From Alkalinema sp. CACIAM 70d (GTDB taxonomy: Bacteria; Cyanobacteriota; Cyanobacteriia; Leptolyngbyales; Leptolyngbyaceae), in assembly GCA_002148405.1 (NCBI GenBank), contig MUGG01000073.1, forward strand, positions 1-64,000: DNA of 64,000 nucleotides, in the 5' to 3' direction. Made by a program: the position numbers and the translations under genes. Position 1 is the first letter of the stretch. Each line of letters starts with the position of its first letter. A model generated the notes under the pieces. The model made no database searches and had not been told where the DNA came from. It saw only the letters and a program-made list of their open reading frames with translations. Positions 7,600 through 16,484 of the stretch are shown piece after piece.

Positions 7600-10500
7600 A
7601 TGATGAAACGTTTTATTTGGCTGCCAATCTTGTCAGTGTTGTATAGTTGCTTTTCTTTAGGATTAACTTCATCAGTTAAGGCCCAGTCCATTACACCGAC
7701 GATCGACGGGACAGGGACGCAAGTTATTCAGTCTGGTGGTACTTATACAATTCAGGGCGGCGCAGTTTCGAGCGATCGAGCCAACTTATTTCATCAGTTT
7801 GAACGATTCGGGTTGAATGCTAATGAGATTGCTAATTTTTTAGCTAATCCACAAACGCGCAATATTTTTGGGTTGGTGACGGGGGGAAATCCATCGATTA
7901 TTAATGGGTTAATTCAGGTAACGGGGAGCAATTCTCCAAATCTATTTCTCAGTAATCCAGCGGGGATCGTTTTTGGTGCCAATGCGAGTTTGAATATTCC
8001 CGGCTCGTTTACGGCGACGACTGCGAATGGAATTGGTTTTGGTGATCAATGGCTCAATGTCATTGGTCGTAATGATTATGCAGCCTTGGTGGGGAATCCA
8101 ACGGGGTTTACGTTTACGATGGCGCAACCGGGGGCGATCGGGAATGCGGGCACACTCTCCGTTCTACCGGGACAGAGTGTTAGGTTGGTGGGCGGTACAG
8201 TGCTGAATACGGGGACGATCGTGGCTCCAGGGGGCAATATTACGATCGCAGCAGTTCCGGGTAGCAATCGGGTGCGGATTAGTCAGGAAGGACGGTTGCT
8301 CAGCTTGGAGTTGGCGGCAGATCAGGGGACATCAGGGGTACAGCCACTGCCGTTTGTGCCGAAGATGTTACCGGATTTATTGACGATCGGGCGAGTGCCC
8401 AGTTCGGATATACCTGTGCCGACGGAAGGGGGAACGGCGATCGTCAGTGGTCAGCTCTCGGTTGCCACTAACCAAGCAACGACTCAAACACCGCAAATTA
8501 ATGTTCTGGGCAAGAATGTGGGGCTGGTGAATGCGCAGTTGGATGCGTCTGGAGAAAGTGGGGGCGGTACGATTCGGGTTGGGGGGGATTATCAGGGTAA
8601 AGGCACCATTCCCAATGCCACTCAAACCTTTGTCAGCCCAGATTCCGTCCTCCATGCCGATGCCCTGACCAGCGGCAATGGTGGCAAAATCATCGTCTGG
8701 GCAGACAAAGCCACCCAGTTTTATGGCACCGCTACTGCTCGTGGAGCCACCCTCACCCCCGATCCTCTCACCCTGGTTGTGCCCTCCAACGGCGGCTTTG
8801 TGGAGATCTCTGGCAAAGACAACCTGGCATTTCAAGGCAAGGTAGACACATCAGCACCCAACGGCAAAATGGGTACCTTATTGCTTGACCCGACTAACAT
8901 CACGGTTGTGGCGGCAGGTGGAACTGCTAATACCCTCGCCGATGTGACGAACATCTTTGCCCCCGATTTAGGGTCAGGTGCAAGCACGACTATTGATGCT
9001 GCCTTGTTAAATGCCACCCAAGCAGATGTAATTCTGCAAGCCACCAATGACATTACCTTCAGTGCTCCTGTTAACATCACCACAATCGGGATTGGCTTAA
9101 CTGCCCAAGCCAGAAATAGCATTTTTGTGAATGCAGGGATTACCACTCAAGGCGGAAGCATTACCCTCACCGCCGATGCTGACAACACAGGCGGCGGTAA
9201 TCTCAACATTACTAATGCCACCCTCACCACCAACGGAGGTAACTTTACAGGCATTGGTCGAGGAAATTCTACGGTAGCTAGAGGGATAGATATTAGTAAC
9301 AGTAATATTAATGTTGAAAGTGGTAACATTTTATTGACTGGGGTAGGTGGTACAACAATTAATAATAATTATGGTGTTGCCATTGGTGGCGTAGGCATCG
9401 TGAAAGCCACTGGTACAGGTAGTATTACGATTGATGGAACTGCTGGAATTGGTACTGGTAATCCCTCTGAATCAGATGTCGGTGTGGCGATCGGCGGGAA
9501 TCCAACTGCTGTAAGTACAGAAGCTGGGGCAATTAATATTACAGGTCAAGGTGGAATTTCAACTGGTGCCAGAAATCATGGTATTCAGATTTCTGCTAGT
9601 AACACTGCTGAAAGAGCATCTATAAGTTCGACGACCGGTCTAATTAACCTCAGTGGAAAAGGTGGTGGTGCCAGCACTAGTCGAGAAAATTATGGCATAA
9701 GTCTCCTTGGGGGGACTGGACTTGCCATTGGTTCTATTGATGGAACCATAAAGCTAACAGGAACTGGTGGAACTGGAACTGGAGATGCCAATATTGGTAT
9801 CCGTTTCTACAGTGGCGCTTCCATTACATCCACTGGTCGTGGAAATATCACACTAGATGGAACAGCAGGCAGTAATATCGCTAGTAATTATGGTATTGTG
9901 CTGGGTCTAGAAGCTGGAGCCAGTATTCGAGCCGCAGATGGAAACATTCAGTTGACGGGTAAGCGCGGAGTCGATGGCGGTGGCGGTGTTTTCATCTTCA
10001 ATGGCTCTACTGCTGGTAATGGTAGTGTTGTAGAGTCTACAAACGGCGATATCTTCATTGAGGGAACTGGACAGATTAATACCGGTGTGATTATAGGTGA
10101 TTCAAGGACTAATACTCCAGGCGGTTCTCAAATTCGAGCCACGAACGGTAATCTTAGTATTGTTGGCAGCACAGCTGGAAATGCTGCGGGTATTTCCATT
10201 AATGATGGGACTTTAGAAGCAACAAAAGGCAATCTTTCACTTGTTGGCACAAGTACAGCAGGAATAGGCCTTTTTCTATCTGATCGTACTTTCATCAATC
10301 CATCTGAACCAGGAACTGGAACCTTATCAATTAATGCACCTCAAACTCGTTTGGGAAACCTCTCACAAATTCAGGCAGGAAACCTTAATCTCTCACGTAC
10401 TAATCTCATTGGGATTACTTCTGACATTAATCTGATAGCACCTCAAGGTATTAATATTGGCAACGTCACCAACCCTGGTCGCGCTATCACGCTCATTAGC

Positions 10501-13500
10501 CAAGGTAATATTTTCACTGGGATACTCGATACCAGCTCTAATACGAGTAATGCAGGGGATATTACACTGAATGCTGTGGGGAATATTACTGCAACAAGTT
10601 TACTTGCCAGAGCGACTACACTGGCTCCAAACAGCAATATTGGTAACGGTGGAAATATTACAGTTAATGCTAGTGGAAACATCACGACAGGTTTGATATC
10701 AACCATTTCCTCAACCATCATCCAAGGAAACTCTAGTGATACGGCCGTTGCTGGCAGTGCAGGAAATGGTGGAACTGTTACTCTTCGATCGACGAATGGC
10801 AGTATTACTAACGCAGACTTGATTTCTACCTGGTCTCAGTCTAACGTCTCTGGCGACGCAGGCAATGCAGGCAATGTGACGCTTGCAGCAAGTCGTGACA
10901 TTTATATTGGACGCTTAGAGGCTTTCTCCTCTGCAATTTCTGGTAATGCTGCAAAGGGTGGAAATCTTGAAGCTAATACGACCACTGGTAACATTACGAC
11001 GGGCTACTTGCAAGCCTTTTCTCAAGCTAGTAATGGTACAGCAGGTAATGGAGGTACCATCCAACTGAATGCCGATCCTGTAAACGGAGCCATCAACATC
11101 TTTCCGCAAGGCAATGCCACAGCCGTTGTGCAGACTTACAGTTTAGCAAGTGGCGCTGTGGGTACTGGCGGCAATATTGCGTTGACAGCCGGAAAAATCC
11201 TCGCCTCAACGGGGAGTCTCCAAGCCTATGCCACCTCAGGCGGTTCCAATGGCGTGAACCAAATTGGTGGAGCCGTAACCTTGACTGCTAGTAAAAATAT
11301 CACTCCAACAATCATCAGCACAACCAAGAACAATATCACCTTGAACGGGCCAGTTACGCTGTTCGATTCTCCTAGAACAGTGATCGGATTCAACAATACG
11401 CCTATTACCTTATCCATATCTATTCCAGGCACACTTCAAAGTCTAGAAGGTAATGTTTTTGTTAATGGTACTGTTAATGGTAAAGAGACACTTACTCTCA
11501 ATACCGGAAGAACTGCGGGTCGTGTGAGTTTAAACGGCCTAGTAGGTGGAACCACACCGCTGACGAATCTAGCCATCACGACACCTGATCTTCAAATTTC
11601 TGGAGGCGTCATTCTCGACAATGGTCAGCCCCAAGTCTACTCCATCCCAGTTACCCTCGTGGGTAATGCAATATTTGGTAGTACGCGCACTCCTAGTGTC
11701 ACCTTTAATGACATCCTGGCTGTAGGTAGCAATACACTGACGATCAAAGCCCAGAATTTTAACTTTGCTAACGCTGTCACTGGCACAGGAACCTTGCAAC
11801 TCTATCCTGCAATTTCAGGACAAAATATGGAAATTGCGGGAGCTAACCTTACTGTAACCAGCCTATCTGCTCTACAAAGCGGCTTTCAGAATATTGTGAT
11901 TGGCGATCGCACAGGTTCCATTACTTTGGGTGGAAACGCCACATTCAATAGCCCAGTTACTCTGCAAGCAAATACGATCGACACTACAGGCGGCACACTT
12001 TTCGGCACTGGCAGCGCTACGCTGACCCTTTTTGCCAACCAAGACATCACAACAGGAGACATTATCAACCCCGGTCGATCGATTACCCTCAACGCCAGCA
12101 ACGGCACGCTTACAACCGGCAACCTAAATAGTTCAGCCACCACAGGCGGTAACGTTGATCTGAGAGCTAGACTTGCCATTACCACTCAAGTCATTGATAC
12201 CAGCGGCACCGTAGGCAATGGCGGTAATGTGCTGATTGACCCGATCGGCGATGTTCAAGTGACCAGCATTAATACCCAAGGTGGCATTAATGGAACTGGG
12301 GGCAGCGTAGACATCACCGCCGGACAATTCTTCCGAGCAACGGGGACGTTCCTCGATCGTAACAATACCCTCGCCAGCATCTCCACCGCAGGTGGCCAGG
12401 GTGGCGGTAACATCATTCTTCGTCACGGGACTGGCACCCTTGGCTTCCCCTTTATCATTGGGGATTCTGCCCGCAGTGGCACCGCTGGAGCCATTACCAG
12501 TGGCCAGTTTCGCCTAGAACCGCAGCAGCGCCTCTTTGGTTCCTTTACCCTGGGTAATATTCAATTAATCACTACCGATCCCCAGTCTCCGCCAGAAAAG
12601 CGTCCCACCCCAGTTCCCCTACCTGAACCCAAACCCCACCCGGAAGTGCAATATTTTCCTGTCCTGGATCCCGGCGTGTATGAAGGGCCTAAGGGTGGCA
12701 TTGACCAGCAACTCGCTGTCCCCATTCAATACTTCTATCAAGTTCCTGTCCCCCTAGCGTTTAACTCATCCAAGCCGTCTAACCCATCTTCCACTTCCCT
12801 CTCGAATCAGCCAGATTCCAACAAAGATTCTAGGGGGATTCCCGCACCTTCTGCTATCCCCAGTTCCGAAGTAGGAGCAGTGCCACGATCGGTGTCAATT
12901 GATCGATCTAGTCCCAATCCTCAACCTAACCTAGCACCCCAGTCAAACCCAGCCAGCCAGCCGAACCCAGACAATATTCAGCAATCTAGTGTTTCTCCAG
13001 GGGGTTATTCTTCAACAACCTCATTAGTAATCCCTAAGACCGCTGATTCTACTTCCGTATCCTCTCAGACCATTACTCCAAGTAATTCTCCAGATGAGAC
13101 TGTGTCAGTTTCTGATTCTGATCCAAGTTCTGAAAAATCTTCAACCTCGGATGGTCAAAATTCCAGTTCCCAAAATACAAATACTAGTGTTCAAAGTGGC
13201 GTTGATAAAAACATAAATAGTCAAAATAGTAGCATTCAGAAGACTGATGTTCAAAATACCAATGATGTACCCACGATCGAGAAACCCAAACAATGGCCCT
13301 TAGCAGAAGTCCGCGATCAACTCGCCCAAATCGAACGAGCTACAGGTCTACGTCCTGCCCTCATTTATGCTGTCTTTGCGCGTACCGTTTCTTCTACTGC
13401 ACCATCCGATCCTCCAACCAAATCCGCAAAATCTAGCATTCTCTGGAAATTCAATGCGCCCGCGACTTCCCTCCCCCTCAGCGAAGCCGTTGCCTTGGCT

Positions 13501-14625
13501 CAAGCTGATCCTCACGATGATGATCGGCTTGAGCTAATCCTCGTCACTGCCAACGGTAGCGTCGTTCGCAAACCCGTAATCTTGAACGACACTCACAAAG
13601 CCGTGACTCGTGAAGAGATGCTGGGGCAAGTTGACAAAGATGGGCAAGCTCTCAAAGAGGGGCAAGTTGACTTACTGTATCAAATGTCATGGGAAAAACC
13701 AAAGAAAGATGAAGAGTTTAAACAACGTAAGTATGCACAGAATCTCTATAAAGTACTTGTGCAGCCTCTAGAAGAAGAACTGAAAAACCGTGGAATTAGT
13801 AATTTAGTCTTCTTAATGGATCAGGGCCTCAGACGAATCCCTCTGGCAGCCCTACACGATGGTAAACAATACTTAGTTGAGAAGTATAGTCTAGGACTCA
13901 GCCCTAGTTTAAGTTTGACCGATACCCGCTATGCTGACCCGCGCAAAGCCCAACTCCTCGCCATGGGACGTTCTGACTTTTCTGATGAACTATCCTATCG
14001 GGGACACAATCTGATAGGAACCACCAGTGAAATCAATCAGATTTTACAGATTTGGAAAGGCAGTAAACCCTTTCTCAATCGTGACTTTACCCAAAAAAAC
14101 TTGCTCAACGAACGGCGCAGTCAGCAATACGGGATTATTCATCTCGCTACCCATGCTAAATTCGATGAGGACTTGCAACAATCGCATATTCAACTCTGGG
14201 GATCTCGACTGACGTTAAATGACATCGGCACCTTGCGTTGGTATGAGCCATCCGTTGAGTTGGTTGTACTCAGTGCTTGCCAAACAGCTAAAGATAGCAA
14301 AGATGCGGAACTGGGTTTTGCGGGATTTGCTGTACGATCGGGGGCGAAATCTGCCCTTGCTAGCCTTTGGTCAGTTAATGATGCGGGAACAGTGCCGCTA
14401 ATGATTCAGTTCTACCAACAACTACACTCTGCTAAAACCCCGATTAAAGCCGAAGCCTTGAGACAGGCCCAAATTGCGATGATTCAGGGTAAGCTGAAAA
14501 TTGAAAACGGCCAACTTGTTGGTTTGGGGCAATCTATTCCTCTGTTAAATAAAGATCAAAATATTACTAACTTATCTCATCCCTACTATTGGGCTGGATT
14601 TACCCTAATTGGGAGTCCTTGGTAG
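7600..14625 (+). CDS. Two-partner-secretion exoprotein: haemagglutinin N-terminus, beta-helix passenger, CHAT protease C-terminus
   Basis: The protein is 2341 aa. A signal peptide covers about residues 1-29 (ending VKAQS). The TPS domain (about 30-165) has the haemagglutinin signatures FHQFERFGLNANEIANF, ITGGNP-type and LSNPAGIVFGANASLN. About residues 200-1650 are Gly/Asn/Thr-rich repeats of a right-handed beta helix (GNIT, GGNVTL, ATNGNLSI patterns). A Pro/Ser/Gln-rich linker spans about 1660-1900. A CHAT domain follows, with catalytic His2185 in HLATHAKF and Cys2227 in VLSACQTA; the protein ends LSHPYYWAGFTLIGSPW. The FhaC/ShlB-type partner lies convergent at 14700-16349. The layout implies a surface-exposed or released caspase-like protease. 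Start is MM at 7600 or 7603. Confidence 0.88.
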   Translation: MMKRFIWLPILSVLYSCFSLGLTSSVKAQSITPTIDGTGTQVIQSGGTYTIQGGAVSSDRANLFHQFERFGLNANEIANFLANPQTRNIFGLVTGGNPSIINGLIQVTGSNSPNLFLSNPAGIVFGANASLNIPGSFTATTANGIGFGDQWLNVIGRNDYAALVGNPTGFTFTMAQPGAIGNAGTLSVLPGQSVRLVGGTVLNTGTIVAPGGNITIAAVPGSNRVRISQEGRLLSLELAADQGTSGVQPLPFVPKMLPDLLTIGRVPSSDIPVPTEGGTAIVSGQLSVATNQATTQTPQINVLGKNVGLVNAQLDASGESGGGTIRVGGDYQGKGTIPNATQTFVSPDSVLHADALTSGNGGKIIVWADKATQFYGTATARGATLTPDPLTLVVPSNGGFVEISGKDNLAFQGKVDTSAPNGKMGTLLLDPTNITVVAAGGTANTLADVTNIFAPDLGSGASTTIDAALLNATQADVILQATNDITFSAPVNITTIGIGLTAQARNSIFVNAGITTQGGSITLTADADNTGGGNLNITNATLTTNGGNFTGIGRGNSTVARGIDISNSNINVESGNILLTGVGGTTINNNYGVAIGGVGIVKATGTGSITIDGTAGIGTGNPSESDVGVAIGGNPTAVSTEAGAINITGQGGISTGARNHGIQISASNTAERASISSTTGLINLSGKGGGASTSRENYGISLLGGTGLAIGSIDGTIKLTGTGGTGTGDANIGIRFYSGASITSTGRGNITLDGTAGSNIASNYGIVLGLEAGASIRAADGNIQLTGKRGVDGGGGVFIFNGSTAGNGSVVESTNGDIFIEGTGQINTGVIIGDSRTNTPGGSQIRATNGNLSIVGSTAGNAAGISINDGTLEATKGNLSLVGTSTAGIGLFLSDRTFINPSEPGTGTLSINAPQTRLGNLSQIQAGNLNLSRTNLIGITSDINLIAPQGINIGNVTNPGRAITLISQGNIFTGILDTSSNTSNAGDITLNAVGNITATSLLARATTLAPNSNIGNGGNITVNASGNITTGLISTISSTIIQGNSSDTAVAGSAGNGGTVTLRSTNGSITNADLISTWSQSNVSGDAGNAGNVTLAASRDIYIGRLEAFSSAISGNAAKGGNLEANTTTGNITTGYLQAFSQASNGTAGNGGTIQLNADPVNGAINIFPQGNATAVVQTYSLASGAVGTGGNIALTAGKILASTGSLQAYATSGGSNGVNQIGGAVTLTASKNITPTIISTTKNNITLNGPVTLFDSPRTVIGFNNTPITLSISIPGTLQSLEGNVFVNGTVNGKETLTLNTGRTAGRVSLNGLVGGTTPLTNLAITTPDLQISGGVILDNGQPQVYSIPVTLVGNAIFGSTRTPSVTFNDILAVGSNTLTIKAQNFNFANAVTGTGTLQLYPAISGQNMEIAGANLTVTSLSALQSGFQNIVIGDRTGSITLGGNATFNSPVTLQANTIDTTGGTLFGTGSATLTLFANQDITTGDIINPGRSITLNASNGTLTTGNLNSSATTGGNVDLRARLAITTQVIDTSGTVGNGGNVLIDPIGDVQVTSINTQGGINGTGGSVDITAGQFFRATGTFLDRNNTLASISTAGGQGGGNIILRHGTGTLGFPFIIGDSARSGTAGAITSGQFRLEPQQRLFGSFTLGNIQLITTDPQSPPEKRPTPVPLPEPKPHPEVQYFPVLDPGVYEGPKGGIDQQLAVPIQYFYQVPVPLAFNSSKPSNPSSTSLSNQPDSNKDSRGIPAPSAIPSSEVGAVPRSVSIDRSSPNPQPNLAPQSNPASQPNPDNIQQSSVSPGGYSSTTSLVIPKTADSTSVSSQTITPSNSPDETVSVSDSDPSSEKSSTSDGQNSSSQNTNTSVQSGVDKNINSQNSSIQKTDVQNTNDVPTIEKPKQWPLAEVRDQLAQIERATGLRPALIYAVFARTVSSTAPSDPPTKSAKSSILWKFNAPATSLPLSEAVALAQADPHDDDRLELILVTANGSVVRKPVILNDTHKAVTREEMLGQVDKDGQALKEGQVDLLYQMSWEKPKKDEEFKQRKYAQNLYKVLVQPLEEELKNRGISNLVFLMDQGLRRIPLAALHDGKQYLVEKYSLGLSPSLSLTDTRYADPRKAQLLAMGRSDFSDELSYRGHNLIGTTSEINQILQIWKGSKPFLNRDFTQKNLLNERRSQQYGIIHLATHAKFDEDLQQSHIQLWGSRLTLNDIGTLRWYEPSVELVVLSACQTAKDSKDAELGFAGFAVRSGAKSALASLWSVNDAGTVPLMIQFYQQLHSAKTPIKAEALRQAQIAMIQGKLKIENGQLVGLGQSIPLLNKDQNITNLSHPYYWAGFTLIGSPW

Positions 14626-14699
14626 CCAACCTCCCAGGCTCGATCGTTAACTTGCGTATGTATTACACAACAAATGTAAATTACTAGGATAATCCTTAA

Positions 14700-16349
14700 C
14701 TAACGGGGTTGATAACGCACACTAAAATAGAAACCGTTATCCTGTAAATTACTACCTCTATCGTCTAACTGTATGAAAGGAAATCCATAGTCTAACCGTA
14801 GACTCAATCCCTTAAGTCCTAAGGCGCGATCCCATAAAACCCCCAATCCTGCACTTCCTAACAACGTTTGTTCTGGTAATCGATTGGGATTTTTAGCTTG
14901 ATTCCAAACTTTTCCAACTTCTACAAACGGAATAAGCTGTAGAGAAGGCACTCCTGACTTATCAAAAGCTATACTGATGCGATCTTCCAAGGAAAATCGG
15001 AAGCCATTATCACCCGATCGCGCATTTTGCCGGTAGCCTCGAATCGATTGTCCACCGCCAATGACAAACTGCTGAGCTGGTAACAAACTATGGGGTGTAA
15101 GTTGTACTTCTGCCTGTGCTAGCAATAAGTGACGATCTCCAAGTCGTTGTCCTCGCTGTATTTGCCCACTCCAACTGATAAAACGACCATCGGGAATGGG
15201 GTCAGCATTGGTCGTAGCATTAAAAATTCCGATTCCCAAATTGAACTGCGATCGTAACGCCCAAGCCCCTTGAGCATCTCGCTTGACGTACTCTTGCCCG
15301 AACTTCAACACACTAGTCCGACTGACTCCATCAGCATCTGGTCCTAATCCAAAGGGACGGGGAAGTTGATCGAACAGAAATGTTTGCCCCTGTTGGTACG
15401 TAAATCCTAGGGAAAGGGCCAATTCTTGTTCAGACGATCGCACCAAAGGTTGCCGATAATTAACCTCATATACCTGCTGTTTACCACGAATCCCCAATTG
15501 ATCGAAGGGAGATTGGGTGATTTGATTACGATTGGGCGCAATTCTAAACTGAAGGGTTCCATCCAGTGCGTTTAAGGGAACCTGATAGCTCAAATCAAAG
15601 ACCTCTAAGCCTCCGGTGAACGATCGTGAATAGGCTCCTGAAAGTTCATCTCCTCTGCCAGTTAAATTGCGGTAGCGCAGTTCTATCCCAAAGCGCTCTG
15701 CTCCAACTGCAGGTGGCGCATAATTATTCACGGTAACCCCGCTGCTAAATCTAGATGCTTCAGTGACCTTAATGCGTAAGATTGATCGCCCAGGTTGACC
15801 GGATTCCTGCAAGACAGCTTCTACATTGGAAAAGAGCGGATCTGCTTTTAATAAGCGGAGTTGTTCTTCCAAGGCTTGAGTGTTCAGGGGGGCAAGGGAT
15901 GCGCGTTGTATGCGATCGCACAAATAGGCTGGATTTAACCGTTGTGTGCCTTTTATTTGAATACTTTCTAGAGATCCCTCAGTAATTTCAATGACATTGT
16001 TGATCGCAATCGCTTTGGAAGTAATATATTGTCTGTCTGCATAGAGTTGAGTGATAATATCAGCAATTTTTGAATTAATTATAGTGTTATCAATCTCTGA
16101 TTGATAGTTGATTTTTGCGGCTTGAAGCGCTTGTTTGAAATCTTGACTTTTAAAAACAGTGCTACCAATAATTTTTAGCGGGGTTCCTTCTACAAAAATT
16201 GCTTCTTGTGGCGGTCGAGAGCGGGTGATAGTTGAGGCGCTACAAGTGGAGAAATCTGCGGCGAAACTGGGAAAAGGACTGATAAAGAATGACCATCCTG
16301 TGATCAGCAATAGTGATTGAAGTTGCTTATAGAATATGTGCTTATTCAT
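14700..16349 (-). CDS. FhaC/ShlB/HecB-family outer-membrane transporter (TpsB)
   Basis: The protein is 549 aa, normal for TpsB. It has a signal peptide (MNKHIFYKQLQSLLLITGW to about FAADF). Two POTRA domains follow: about 55-125 (VEGTPLKIIGSTVFKSQDF) and about 125-200 (IEITEGSLESIQIKGTQRL, with YLCDRI and a conserved DPLFSNVEAVL). A C-terminal 16-strand barrel starts near residue 205 (SSGVTVNNYAPPAVGAERFG). The lid-lock loop motif appears as GGGQSIRGYRQNARSGDNG, and the chain ends in an aromatic residue-rich strand (GFYFSVRYQPR). It exports TPS exoproteins across the outer membrane; the obvious substrate is the haemagglutinin-CHAT protein encoded convergently 75 bases away. It is divergent from the caspase gene. 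Confidence 0.9.
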   Translation of the reverse strand: MNKHIFYKQLQSLLLITGWSFFISPFPSFAADFSTCSASTITRSRPPQEAIFVEGTPLKIIGSTVFKSQDFKQALQAAKINYQSEIDNTIINSKIADIITQLYADRQYITSKAIAINNVIEITEGSLESIQIKGTQRLNPAYLCDRIQRASLAPLNTQALEEQLRLLKADPLFSNVEAVLQESGQPGRSILRIKVTEASRFSSGVTVNNYAPPAVGAERFGIELRYRNLTGRGDELSGAYSRSFTGGLEVFDLSYQVPLNALDGTLQFRIAPNRNQITQSPFDQLGIRGKQQVYEVNYRQPLVRSSEQELALSLGFTYQQGQTFLFDQLPRPFGLGPDADGVSRTSVLKFGQEYVKRDAQGAWALRSQFNLGIGIFNATTNADPIPDGRFISWSGQIQRGQRLGDRHLLLAQAEVQLTPHSLLPAQQFVIGGGQSIRGYRQNARSGDNGFRFSLEDRISIAFDKSGVPSLQLIPFVEVGKVWNQAKNPNRLPEQTLLGSAGLGVLWDRALGLKGLSLRLDYGFPFIQLDDRGSNLQDNGFYFSVRYQPR

Positions 16350-16484
16350 GTTTTGAGACTGTATCTAAAATTGTTGGTTTTGAATTTTAGCTGATTATTG
16401 GCTGCCTGGAATTGGGTGATAAGATAAAGTGATATTTATGATTGGCAGTGTCCTCCCTACTTGAAATCACTAATTTTTAAAATA

